Positions 1 through 21,202 of a stretch of 55,502 nucleotides of DNA are shown here, in pieces. How positions within the stretch are numbered: the first letter of the stretch is position 1; every line of letters starts with the position of its first letter. Origin of the DNA: Citreicoccus inhibens (lineage in GTDB: Bacteria; Myxococcota; Myxococcia; Myxococcales; Myxococcaceae); NCBI RefSeq assembly GCF_019039035.1, contig NZ_JAHNZT010000044.1, positions 1 to 55,502 of the forward strand, written 5' to 3'. Under the pieces are notes generated by a model. It ran no database searches and was not told the origin of the DNA. It saw nothing but the letters and a program-made list of their open reading frames with translations. Both the position numbers and the translations under genes were made by a program.

Positions 1-14702
<14,702 letters not shown>

Positions 14703-14711
14703 CCCGATCCC

Positions 14712-14740
14712 GGTCGGCGTCCCATCGAGGGGCGCCGACC
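14712..14740. terminator. Bidirectional terminator hairpin between the NRPS and HxlR genes
   Basis: GGTCGGCG (14712-14719) pairs perfectly with CGCCGACC (14733-14740). The stem continues through a T-G wobble and CCC/GGG to an ATCGA loop. It fills the 40-bp gap between two convergent stop codons, which suits termination from both sides. There is no T-tract. Confidence 0.6.
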
Positions 14741-14742
14741 TG

Positions 14743-15072
14743 TCACGGGAGGCGTCGCCGGTAGCGCTCGCCCCACTCCTTCAGGCCCAGGAGGATGGGG
14801 ACAAGGCTCCGCCCGAAGGGCGTCAGCTCATACTCCACGCGCGGAGGGACCTCGGCGTAGACCGTGCGCTTGACCAGGCCGTCCTGCTCGAGTTCGCGCA
14901 GTTGCAGCGTCAGCATGCGCTGGGTGCAATTGGGCAACAGGCGGCGAAGCTCTCCGAACCGAAGCGTCCGCGTGGACAGCCAGTAGAGGACGACGCCCTT
15001 CCACCGTCCGCCAATCACCGCGAGCGCCGATTCCACCGAGCACCCGCTCTTGCCTTCCGTGCGTCGCGCCAT
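14743..15072 (-). CDS. HxlR-family winged-helix transcriptional regulator
   Basis: This 109-residue protein has the HxlR signature from its N-terminus: a Cys followed by SVESALAVIGGRWKG, then a helix-turn-helix around LRFGELRRLLPNCTQRML and a wing with LVKRTVY. The Cys near residue 10 matches the conserved N-terminal Cys used for redox sensing in relatives such as YodB and HypR. I chose the ATG at 15070-15072 because AAGGAAC lies a few bases upstream; the reading frame stays open further upstream but without coding character. It is transcribed divergently from the NmrA-like gene, as in the E. coli ytfH/ytfG arrangement, so it probably represses that gene in response to an electrophile or oxidant. 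The inducer is not readable from the sequence. Confidence 0.88.
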   Translation of the reverse strand: MARRTEGKSGCSVESALAVIGGRWKGVVLYWLSTRTLRFGELRRLLPNCTQRMLTLQLRELEQDGLVKRTVYAEVPPRVEYELTPFGRSLVPILLGLKEWGERYRRRLP

Positions 15073-15248
15073 CCCAATGGTTCCTTTTTGGGTACTACCT
15101 ACCAACATTGTGCGTACTTGCGCACGCGCATGAATCTGACGAGAACGCACGTTATCAAGCCGCTGCACGGGCGGGCTCGTGAGCGACCTCGGGTGACGTG
15201 CGTTCAAGGGGTCGGACGAGAGACGGTGCCATCACCAGGAGAATGCCG
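15073..15248. promoter_or_regulatory. Divergent promoter region with a palindromic candidate operator
   Basis: This intergenic region separates the HxlR gene and its divergent target. GTGCG and CGCAC arms flank a 6-bp spacer at 15110-15125. A TACTACCTACC run lies at 15093-15103. HxlR proteins bind short inverted repeats, so the 15110-15125 palindrome is the best operator candidate. AGGAG at 15238-15242 is the ribosome-binding site that selects ATG 15249 for the rightward gene. Confidence 0.45.
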
Positions 15249-16220
15249 ATGTCGTCGACCAGCAAGCCGCTCATCACGGTCGTAGGCGCAACGAGCAAGC
15301 AGGGGCGCAGCGCGGTCCACGCGTTGCTTCAGAGCGGTCGCTACCGCGTGCGCGCCCTGACTCGCAAGACCGACACCCCCGAGGCCAAGAGCCTCGCGCA
15401 GAAGGGCGCGGAGCTTGTCGCCGTGCCGCTCGAACTCGGGCACAAGAAGGCGCTCATCGAGGCGTTCCGCGGGTCCTCCGGCGCATTCTTGATGACGCCG
15501 CCCATGGCGCCCGGAACCGGCGAGGTCGAGGTCGGAAAGCAGCAGGCGGATGCGGCCGTCGAGGCAGGCGTGCAGCACCTGCTCTTCACGGGCCTGGAGA
15601 ACGTGGACAAGATTTCGGGTGGAAAGAAGTACGCGCCGCACTTCACGGAGAAGGCGCAGGTCGAGGAGCACATCCGCACGCTCCCCGTCGCCAGCTCGTT
15701 CATCTACCTGGCGTACTTCTACACGAACTTCGTGGAGTACTACCCGCCGCGCATGGAGGGCGACACGGTGGTCTTCCCCATGTACCTCCCGAGGGACTTC
15801 CGGGCGCCGTTCGTGGATCCGCTGACCGCGGCGGGCCCGGCCGTCCTGGAGATCTTCAGCCACCGCGACAGGTACGCCGGTCAGACGTTGCCGGTCATCG
15901 GTGAGTTGATCACACCGCAGGAGATGGTCGAGACCTTCCAGCGCGTCACAGGCAAGAAAGCCGCCTACGCCTCCGCGTTCACGCGGGAAGAGCTCGTCCA
16001 CCACTTCCCCCAGTTCGCCGGCGACGAGGGCTTCCTGCGCGAGGCGGAGGGGATGGTTCAGTACACCGTCGAGTACGGCTACTACCGCAAGGACCGCGAC
16101 CTGGAGTGGAGCCGGCGCGTGGACCCCCACGCGGCCACCTGGGAGGAGTTCCTGCGCAGGACCGGCTGGCAAGGAGAGCCGCGACGCTTCGGCCAGGAGG
16201 TCGCGGAGGCGCGTCGTTGA
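15249..16220 (+). CDS. NmrA-like NAD(P)-binding oxidoreductase
   Basis: The 323-residue protein begins with a Rossmann strand and an NmrA-type glycine motif (ITVVGATSKQGRSAV). It continues with the extended-SDR pattern of NmrA/QorB proteins: an NADP-type RALTRK after the second strand, GAFLMTPPM, and an AAVEAGVQHLLFTGLENV segment. The C-terminal part (LITPQEMVETFQRVTGKK) is typical of the family's substrate lobe. ATG 15249 is preferred over ATG 15243 because AGGAG sits 6 bases before it. The divergent HxlR neighbour recalls E. coli ytfG (quinone oxidoreductase 2) with ytfH, so a quinone or aldehyde reductase role is likely. A redox-sensing NmrA protein without catalysis is the alternative. 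Confidence 0.85.
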   Translation: MSSTSKPLITVVGATSKQGRSAVHALLQSGRYRVRALTRKTDTPEAKSLAQKGAELVAVPLELGHKKALIEAFRGSSGAFLMTPPMAPGTGEVEVGKQQADAAVEAGVQHLLFTGLENVDKISGGKKYAPHFTEKAQVEEHIRTLPVASSFIYLAYFYTNFVEYYPPRMEGDTVVFPMYLPRDFRAPFVDPLTAAGPAVLEIFSHRDRYAGQTLPVIGELITPQEMVETFQRVTGKKAAYASAFTREELVHHFPQFAGDEGFLREAEGMVQYTVEYGYYRKDRDLEWSRRVDPHAATWEEFLRRTGWQGEPRRFGQEVAEARR

Positions 16221-16298
16221 CACTCCCGTGACATGCCCCGCGGGAGCTGCGCGCGGGCCTCGAGGCTCGAGTTCCCGGAATGCACTTGCAGTGACAGG

Positions 16299-16322
16299 CC
16301 GCCGGAGCGGCGGTGTTCTCTT
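16299..16322 (+). terminator. Terminator after the NmrA-like gene
   Basis: CCGCCG and CGGCGG arms flank a GAG loop at 16299-16313. They are followed by the pyrimidine-rich TGTTCTCTT. It lies about 80 bases after the stop codon at 16220. Confidence 0.5.
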
Positions 16323-16382
16323 GCGGAGTGTCCGCCACCATCTCCGTGCTTCGCGGTCCGTGGCGTCACTCCGCAAGGGAAG
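16320..16382 (+). promoter_or_regulatory. Long hairpin in the leader of the esterase gene, touching the ribosome-binding site
   Basis: CTTGCGGAGTG (16320-16330) is perfectly complementary to CACTCCGCAAG (16367-16377). A second stem CGCCAC/GTGGCG (16333-16338 with 16360-16365) is nested inside. The last three bases of the right arm overlap the AAGGGAAG ribosome-binding site (16375-16382) of the gene starting at 16390. Folding could therefore limit translation; this is inference. Confidence 0.5.
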
Positions 16383-16389
16383 AACCATC

Positions 16390-18000
16390 ATGCCTCCGTC
16401 ACTCTCGTCACGGGCGTCCTCCATTCACGGCGCTCAGCGCCCATGCGGCTGGGGGTGGAGGGCGCCTGTCGCGCTCGGGCTCTGCGCCCTTGTCAGCGCG
16501 GGCTGCGGCGGGGACGACCCCAAGAATCCGGGGGACCCCAATGCGGTGCCGGAGTTCACGCGCGTCGACAACGCGGCCCTGGACGTGATGCCGGGGGTCT
16601 ACCCCAACGCCATTCGCGGCTCGGACACGGGAGATCTACAGGTCGCGCTGCTGGGCTCCGAGACGCTCGATCCCACCACGGTTGACCTCTCCACGGTGGT
16701 GCTCACGAATCCCAAGGGAACGGGGAAGGTGCCGGCTCACGGCGCCGAGACGCCCAGAGACGTGAACGGCGATGGTCGCATCGATGCCGTCTTCAACTTC
16801 CCTATTCCGGCCCTCCGCGACGCGGGCTTGCTCGCCACGGAGAGCACCCGGGTCCTCTTCGACGCGAAGACCCAGAGCGGCGCTGGGGTCTCCGCTCAAG
16901 ACGGCGTGTACGACGCCAGCCATGTCGTGGTGAAGCTCCCTGCGCCCACGGGTCCATACGCGCTGGGCACGACCGAGTTCACGTGGACGGACTCCGGTCG
17001 CGAGGAGTCGTTCACCCAGACCTCCGATGACCACCGCACGCTCCAGGTGCGGCTCTGGTATCCCGCGCGAGCGATGCCGCAGGCGCAGCCGGCCACCTAC
17101 TTCCTCCATCCCGTCGAAGGAGAGCTGCTCGCCGCCTGGCAGGGGTTCCCGGCGCAGATGTTTGGCTTCTACTTCGCTCACGCCGTGCGCGACGCCGCGC
17201 TACCCGAGGGCTCCGAGCGATTCCCTGTCGTGCTCTTCTCCCCGGGCTATGGCACCGCGCCGACCATCTACAGCGGCGCGATCGAGGAGCTGACGAGCCA
17301 GGGCTACGTCGTGGCGGCCATCTCCCATCCCTACACCGGCGCGCCCGTCGTGCTGCCAGATGGCAGGGTGCTCCCGCACACCGTGGAGATCTCCCCGGTC
17401 GATGAAGCCCAGAACGCCCACATCCAGGCGGTCTGGACCGGCGATGCGCGGTTCGTGCTCGATCAACTGGAGAAGCTCGGCGCCGAGTCCTCCGAAGGTC
17501 GCTTCGCGGGGCGACTCGACTTCACGCGGGTGGGGATGTTCGGTCACTCGTTCGGCGGCTCGACGTCCGCGGATGCGTGCCGCACGGACGCGCGCTTCAA
17601 GGCGGGACTCAACCTGGACGGGAGCTTCCACGGCGACCTGTCCGTGGAGGTCCACGCCCCCTTCCTGATGATGAACAGCGAGGAGTCAGCCCTGGACCCC
17701 ACGCGGTCCGCCTTCTTCCAGAAGCTGCGCGCCATGGGCTACAGCGCCACCGTCCACGGCACGCAGCACTTCAGCTTCAGCGACATCGCCCTCGCCCTGC
17801 CCCTGGTGCGGACCTACGCGCCCAACGTCGCGGGCAAGGACATCCAGATCGGGACCCTGGAGGGCACTCGCGCGTTCGCCGTGACCGCGGCGTACGTGCG
17901 GGTCTTCTTCGACAAGCACCTGCGCGGGAACAGCAGTCCTCTGTTGGACGGCCCGTCAGCGGAGACGCCGGAGGTGGACTTCTCGGTCCACCGCCCCTGA
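16390..18000 (+). CDS. Secreted alpha/beta-hydrolase lipoprotein, PAF-acetylhydrolase-like
   Basis: The 536-residue precursor has a signal peptide ending in a lipobox (LVSAGC, about residue 37), so it should be a lipoprotein. The first half (to about residue 210) is a beta-rich region containing repeated hydrophobic strands. The second half is an alpha/beta-hydrolase of the platelet-activating-factor acetylhydrolase type: FPVVLFSPGYG forms the oxyanion strand, GHSFGG carries the nucleophile Ser, NLDG has a candidate acidic residue, and the HGTQHFSFSD region supplies the catalytic His. The start follows AAGGGAAG. The gene stands alone, facing the lipoprotein gene of the sigma-factor operon with 7 bases between stops. 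Substrate is probably a phospholipid or short-chain ester. Confidence 0.82.
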   Translation: MPPSLSSRASSIHGAQRPCGWGWRAPVALGLCALVSAGCGGDDPKNPGDPNAVPEFTRVDNAALDVMPGVYPNAIRGSDTGDLQVALLGSETLDPTTVDLSTVVLTNPKGTGKVPAHGAETPRDVNGDGRIDAVFNFPIPALRDAGLLATESTRVLFDAKTQSGAGVSAQDGVYDASHVVVKLPAPTGPYALGTTEFTWTDSGREESFTQTSDDHRTLQVRLWYPARAMPQAQPATYFLHPVEGELLAAWQGFPAQMFGFYFAHAVRDAALPEGSERFPVVLFSPGYGTAPTIYSGAIEELTSQGYVVAAISHPYTGAPVVLPDGRVLPHTVEISPVDEAQNAHIQAVWTGDARFVLDQLEKLGAESSEGRFAGRLDFTRVGMFGHSFGGSTSADACRTDARFKAGLNLDGSFHGDLSVEVHAPFLMMNSEESALDPTRSAFFQKLRAMGYSATVHGTQHFSFSDIALALPLVRTYAPNVAGKDIQIGTLEGTRAFAVTAAYVRVFFDKHLRGNSSPLLDGPSAETPEVDFSVHRP

Positions 18001-18007
18001 GCGCGCG

Positions 18008-18559
18008 TCAAGGCGAGCCCAAGGCCCGGACGACCAGGGCATCCAGCTCGATGACATCGCCGGGTGAACCTTCGTCGCCCGTCACTTGCACGGACACCCG
18101 CTCCGTTCCCGCCGGGGCCGTCAGCTCGCGAGTGGTCCGGACCCACTGGCCGGAGAGCACGGGGCTGGAGAGAGTCTCCGTCTGCAGCTCCTTGCCGCTC
18201 GAGTCTCTCCAGATGACATGCATCTCGGCGACCAGGGAGTGCCCCTGCGTTCCGCGCGCCCAGAAGGAAGCGCGGTGAGCGCCCGGCGCGGCCACGAACC
18301 CTGGCCAGTTGTCGGTGATGACGCCCCAGCCGTAGGGCTCGACCACCTCCACGCGCAGACCCGCCGCGCCGTCTCTCGCGGCGGAGGATGCTCTCGAAAC
18401 GGTGACCGCGAACCACGCCCGCCAGGTTCCAAGCCCCGACTCCAGGGAGGCCGTGTCGGCATCGAGCAGATTGGCGGTTGGAGAATGATCGATGATGGCG
18501 GGCCCGCAGGCAGTCAGCGCCAGGGCCAGCAGCGGCGCGCGCCAATGCCTCCGGTTCAT
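18008..18559 (-). CDS. Small lipoprotein with a carbohydrate-binding-like beta-sandwich
   Basis: The 183-residue precursor has a lipobox LALTAC near residue 18. The rest looks like a jelly-roll of the CBM4/9 or DUF642 kind: a strand with a single-copy ESGLGTWRAWF segment, PYGWGVITDNWPGFV, a SFWARG strand typical of CBM_4_9 modules, and a closing VIELDALVVRAL strand. Its ATG overlaps the FecR gene's stop by four bases (ATGA), so it is the last gene of the sigma/FecR operon. A role on the cell surface binding sugars, or in signalling with FecR, is possible; no catalytic residues are visible. Confidence 0.72.
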   Translation of the reverse strand: MNRRHWRAPLLALALTACGPAIIDHSPTANLLDADTASLESGLGTWRAWFAVTVSRASSAARDGAAGLRVEVVEPYGWGVITDNWPGFVAAPGAHRASFWARGTQGHSLVAEMHVIWRDSSGKELQTETLSSPVLSGQWVRTTRELTAPAGTERVSVQVTGDEGSPGDVIELDALVVRALGSP

Positions 18560-19569
18560 GGCGAGGTCTCGCGGTCCTGGCGCTCACAGGACAGCGTCAC
18601 ACGGGAACGTTGAACGGCCTCCGCGTAGCGGCCTCGCCGGAACTGTTGCTCATGCCTCGCCCAGTGCGCGCACGCGCGCGGCGCGTCCTTGAGCTGGTAC
18701 GTCAGCAACGAGCCCAGCTCGAAGCTGAGGCGCTCGCGCGTCACCAGCGGCTGCTTGCGCATCGACTCCTCAAGATATCTCGCCGCTTGCTCGAACTCGT
18801 GCCGCCCCCGCAGCACCTCCAGCTCTCGCAAGACATCGTCCACGCTCGGAGCACGCGCCGGCGTGGAAGGCACCCGGGACGCAGCGGCCTTCGTCGGGAG
18901 AGGCGCCGCGATCGGCTGCGGACGTTCTGGCTCGGGAGGAACGGGCTCGGGCGCTGGCCACTCCAGTGTCTGCCCAACCGTTACGGGGACCACCGCGCCA
19001 CTGCGCACACGGAAAGCAATGGCGCCTTCATGCAGGGTGACCGCGCCGCCGGACTCCCGCTGCTCCACCGTGAAGCGCGTGCCCATGACCTCGATGGCGC
19101 CGCCTGACACGAGCACGACGGCGGGGGGCGCACCGGGCTGGCGGTGATTCACCGAGAACTCCGCGCGGCCACGGACCAGTCGCACACCCGACGCCTCACG
19201 GCGCACGACAAGCGGTCCCTGATTTCGAAGGGTGATGCCCCGCGCCGCGTCCAACAAAGCAGCCTCGCCGCCTTGAATCTCCACGCCCGCGACGTCTTCC
19301 CGCACCTCCAGGTCAGCACTGGCCCGCGCGAGTTCAAGCCCCCCCACAGAGCGGGTGGAGGGCGTCCACAAGAGGAACACCCCGAGGGCGAGCGTTGCCG
19401 CCGCGGCGGCAAGTCCCCAGAACACCGGACGCCTGGGCCACGCGGGCTTCGGCGCGCGCGCCTCTCGCAGCCGAGCCCCCAGCCGGGCCCGGACGGCCGG
19501 TGGCATCCCTCGCTCGCGGCGGTGCGAGTCTTCACGCCGGAGGGCTGCGCGGAAGTCACGGGGAGCCAT
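18556..19569 (-). CDS. FecR-domain anti-sigma factor-like membrane protein
   Basis: This 337-residue protein has a basic cytoplasmic N-terminus (about 1-46) and one membrane helix (about 47-68, FWGLAAAAATLALGVFLLW). A periplasmic FecR domain follows, seen in the GGEAALLDAARGITL, RGRAEFSVNH and GAIEVMGTRFTVEQ segments. A Pro-rich linker then leads to a C-terminal helical region resembling a tetratricopeptide repeat. It overlaps the upstream sigma gene by 14 bases, so they are translationally coupled. FecR proteins bind the partner ECF sigma factor at the membrane and respond to periplasmic signals. No TonB-dependent receptor is adjacent, so the signal input is unclear. Confidence 0.85.
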   Translation of the reverse strand: MAPRDFRAALRREDSHRRERGMPPAVRARLGARLREARAPKPAWPRRPVFWGLAAAAATLALGVFLLWTPSTRSVGGLELARASADLEVREDVAGVEIQGGEAALLDAARGITLRNQGPLVVRREASGVRLVRGRAEFSVNHRQPGAPPAVVLVSGGAIEVMGTRFTVEQRESGGAVTLHEGAIAFRVRSGAVVPVTVGQTLEWPAPEPVPPEPERPQPIAAPLPTKAAASRVPSTPARAPSVDDVLRELEVLRGRHEFEQAARYLEESMRKQPLVTRERLSFELGSLLTYQLKDAPRACAHWARHEQQFRRGRYAEAVQRSRVTLSCERQDRETSP

Positions 19570-20116
19570 CGTCCACCTCCCATCCCCAGGCCAACAGGCG
19601 GCCCTGGGCGCGGCTGATCAACTTCGACACGTAGCCTTCCGACAGCGAGAGCAGGTGGGCAATCTCGCGCTGGCTCAGGTCATCCAGGATCTTCAAGCCC
19701 ATCACCACCCGCTCCTGCCCTGGCAAGCGGTCCAGCGTCGCCGTGGCGCTGCGCACCGCCTCTCTGCGCGCGAGGGCTGCCTCCGGCGTGGACTGCGTCT
19801 CCGCGGGTGGCGCCGGGAGAAAGAGTTCGGCGATGCGCTGTCGAAATGTCCTCTCGCGCCGCAGCGCGGAGAACGCCACGTTCTGCGTGACTCGAAAGAG
19901 CCAACCCCTCACATCCTCCTCGCGCAGCCAGGCCCGGTGCTCCCATGCCTTGAGGAAGACGTCATGCGCGACGTCCTCAGCCCAACCCGAGCGGCCCGCC
20001 GCATACCGCAGCGCCCAGACGTAGACGTCCTCGGCGTGCTCCTCGTAGAGCGTGTCGAACGACACAGGCCGGGCTGGCGGAGCGGGCGGGGCCGTGGAGG
20101 GGAGAGCGCGCGACAT
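19556..20116 (-). CDS. ECF-type RNA polymerase sigma factor
   Basis: The 186-residue protein has an ECF layout. Region 2 runs about 18-80 (DTLYEEHAEDVYVWALR, AEDVAHDVFLKAWEH, RGWLFRVTQNVA). Region 4 runs about 128-180 (LDRLPGQERVVMGLKI, LSQREIAHLLSLSEGYVSKLISRAQ). It heads an operon with the FecR-type protein and a lipoprotein. The upstream gap holds GGAAAGT-N15-CGTAG, and the same motif precedes the DUF1592 gene at 21203. This supports autoregulation and control of that operon. Confidence 0.92.
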   Translation of the reverse strand: MSRALPSTAPPAPPARPVSFDTLYEEHAEDVYVWALRYAAGRSGWAEDVAHDVFLKAWEHRAWLREEDVRGWLFRVTQNVAFSALRRERTFRQRIAELFLPAPPAETQSTPEAALARREAVRSATATLDRLPGQERVVMGLKILDDLSQREIAHLLSLSEGYVSKLISRAQGRLLAWGWEVDDGSP

Positions 20117-20131
20117 CCATCACCTGAGGAC

Positions 20132-20158
20132 CTACGATCCAAGCGGGAGAAACTTTCC
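20132..20158 (-). promoter_or_regulatory. Candidate ECF promoter of the sigma/FecR operon
   Basis: On the minus strand GGAAAGT (20152-20158) is followed after exactly 15 bases by CGTAG (20132-20136). This lies about 16 bases before the sigma-factor ATG. The same heptamer, spacing and pentamer recur at 21168-21194. ECF promoters typically have a GGAAC-like -35 and a CGT-containing -10 element. Confidence 0.62.
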
Positions 20159-20165
20159 TCGAAGG

Positions 20166-21089
20166 TTACTGCCCCCAGGAAAGCAGGGCGCCGGTTTCGA
20201 GCCTCGCGCCTCCCCGTGACCACAGCGTCTCGCCCTCGCTCACATGCGTCACAGGTCGCAGCAGCCCCAGGGCCGCGCGCGCTTCCGCCGCGAGACGCCC
20301 GGTGAGCCGCCACCGGAGCTTCATCCGCGCCCAGCCCGTGGGAGAGACCTGGGTCCCCGACGGGCTCGACAGCCCGGAGTCCTTGAGCTGGAAGACGTGG
20401 AGGACCATGCCCGCGCCCACGCCCGGTTCGAGCTGAAGGCGCTCCGCCACGGAGAGCCGATAACTCAAGAAGGCGCCACCTTGGGCCTCGAACACGGTCA
20501 GCGCCGCGTCGCGGGACATGCCGAGGCCCACCTCCGCATCCAGGCCGAATGACTCCCAGCCACGCCTGACCGAGAGCAGGAGATGCGGATCCACTCCGGG
20601 CCCACGCCAGAGTGTTCCCAACCCCAGGCTCAGGTCCAGCGAGGGACGCCAGGGCGCGGCGGCCACCTCCACGGGAGGCTGGAGCACGGGCTCGGGCTCG
20701 GGCTCGGGCACAGGCGGTGGCGCTGGCTCCGGCAGGGGCTGCACCGCCCGCGTCATCTCGGAGAGCTTCTGCGCGATCTCGAGATGAAGCTCCGAGAGAG
20801 AACCTCGCCCCACGCGAACGCCCTGTTCGACCCGCTGCTTCGGCCCCATGGCCTCCAGGCGCAGTCCTTCTGGGGTGCGACTCGCGCGCAGTCGAAGCTG
20901 CGCCGGACTCTGAGGCGAGACGACCGCGAAGCCCTCTTGAATCAGCCGCAGGGCCACCTGTCGCTCCAGCGCCACTCCGTCCCACCGTCGATAGTCCTGC
21001 TCGGGCAGGGAACGCAGGTCGAAGGACACCGACACTGCCGGAGCCTGGGTCAGGACGACGAGGGAGAGCGCGCAGAGCAGAGCAGTCAT
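20166..21089 (-). CDS. Exported protein of unknown function, possibly a small outer-membrane barrel
   Basis: With ATG at 21089 the product is 307 residues and starts with a signal peptide (MTALLCALSLVVLTQAPAVS). A GTG at 21143 in the same frame would bury the signal peptide, so I prefer the ATG. Residues up to about 125 resemble a small alpha/beta domain. A Pro-Glu-rich linker follows (PEPAPPPVPEPEPEPV). The C-terminal 160 residues show alternating hydrophobic strands (FGLDAEVGLGM, GGAFLSYRLSV, GVGAGMVLHVF, ARMKLRWRLTG), suggestive of a beta-barrel. It ends 49 bases before the sigma gene and could supply that system's envelope component. I do not recognise a family. Confidence 0.68.
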   Translation of the reverse strand: MTALLCALSLVVLTQAPAVSVSFDLRSLPEQDYRRWDGVALERQVALRLIQEGFAVVSPQSPAQLRLRASRTPEGLRLEAMGPKQRVEQGVRVGRGSLSELHLEIAQKLSEMTRAVQPLPEPAPPPVPEPEPEPVLQPPVEVAAAPWRPSLDLSLGLGTLWRGPGVDPHLLLSVRRGWESFGLDAEVGLGMSRDAALTVFEAQGGAFLSYRLSVAERLQLEPGVGAGMVLHVFQLKDSGLSSPSGTQVSPTGWARMKLRWRLTGRLAAEARAALGLLRPVTHVSEGETLWSRGGARLETGALLSWGQ

Positions 21090-21167
21090 GCGGTGGCGGC
21101 GGAGAGTACCGTCGCCCGTGTCCCCCAGCCAGCGAGGACTCACCCGTCACGCACGGGCCACCCGGCA

Positions 21168-21194
21168 GGAAAGTATTTTCGGCCACGCGCGTAG
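21168..21194 (+). promoter_or_regulatory. Candidate ECF promoter of the DUF1592/DUF1552 operon
   Basis: GGAAAGT (21168-21174) and CGTAG (21190-21194) are separated by 15 bases, matching the element before the sigma gene on the other strand. The CGTAG ends 8 bases before the ATG, so the leader would be very short. Confidence 0.6.
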
Positions 21195-21202
21195 CCAGGG
21201 TC

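Noticed and set aside
20612-21202. Upstream extension of the DUF1592 frame
   Set aside because: This part is antisense to the exported protein gene and would put the signal peptide in the interior. ATG 21203 gives a normal lipoprotein signal.
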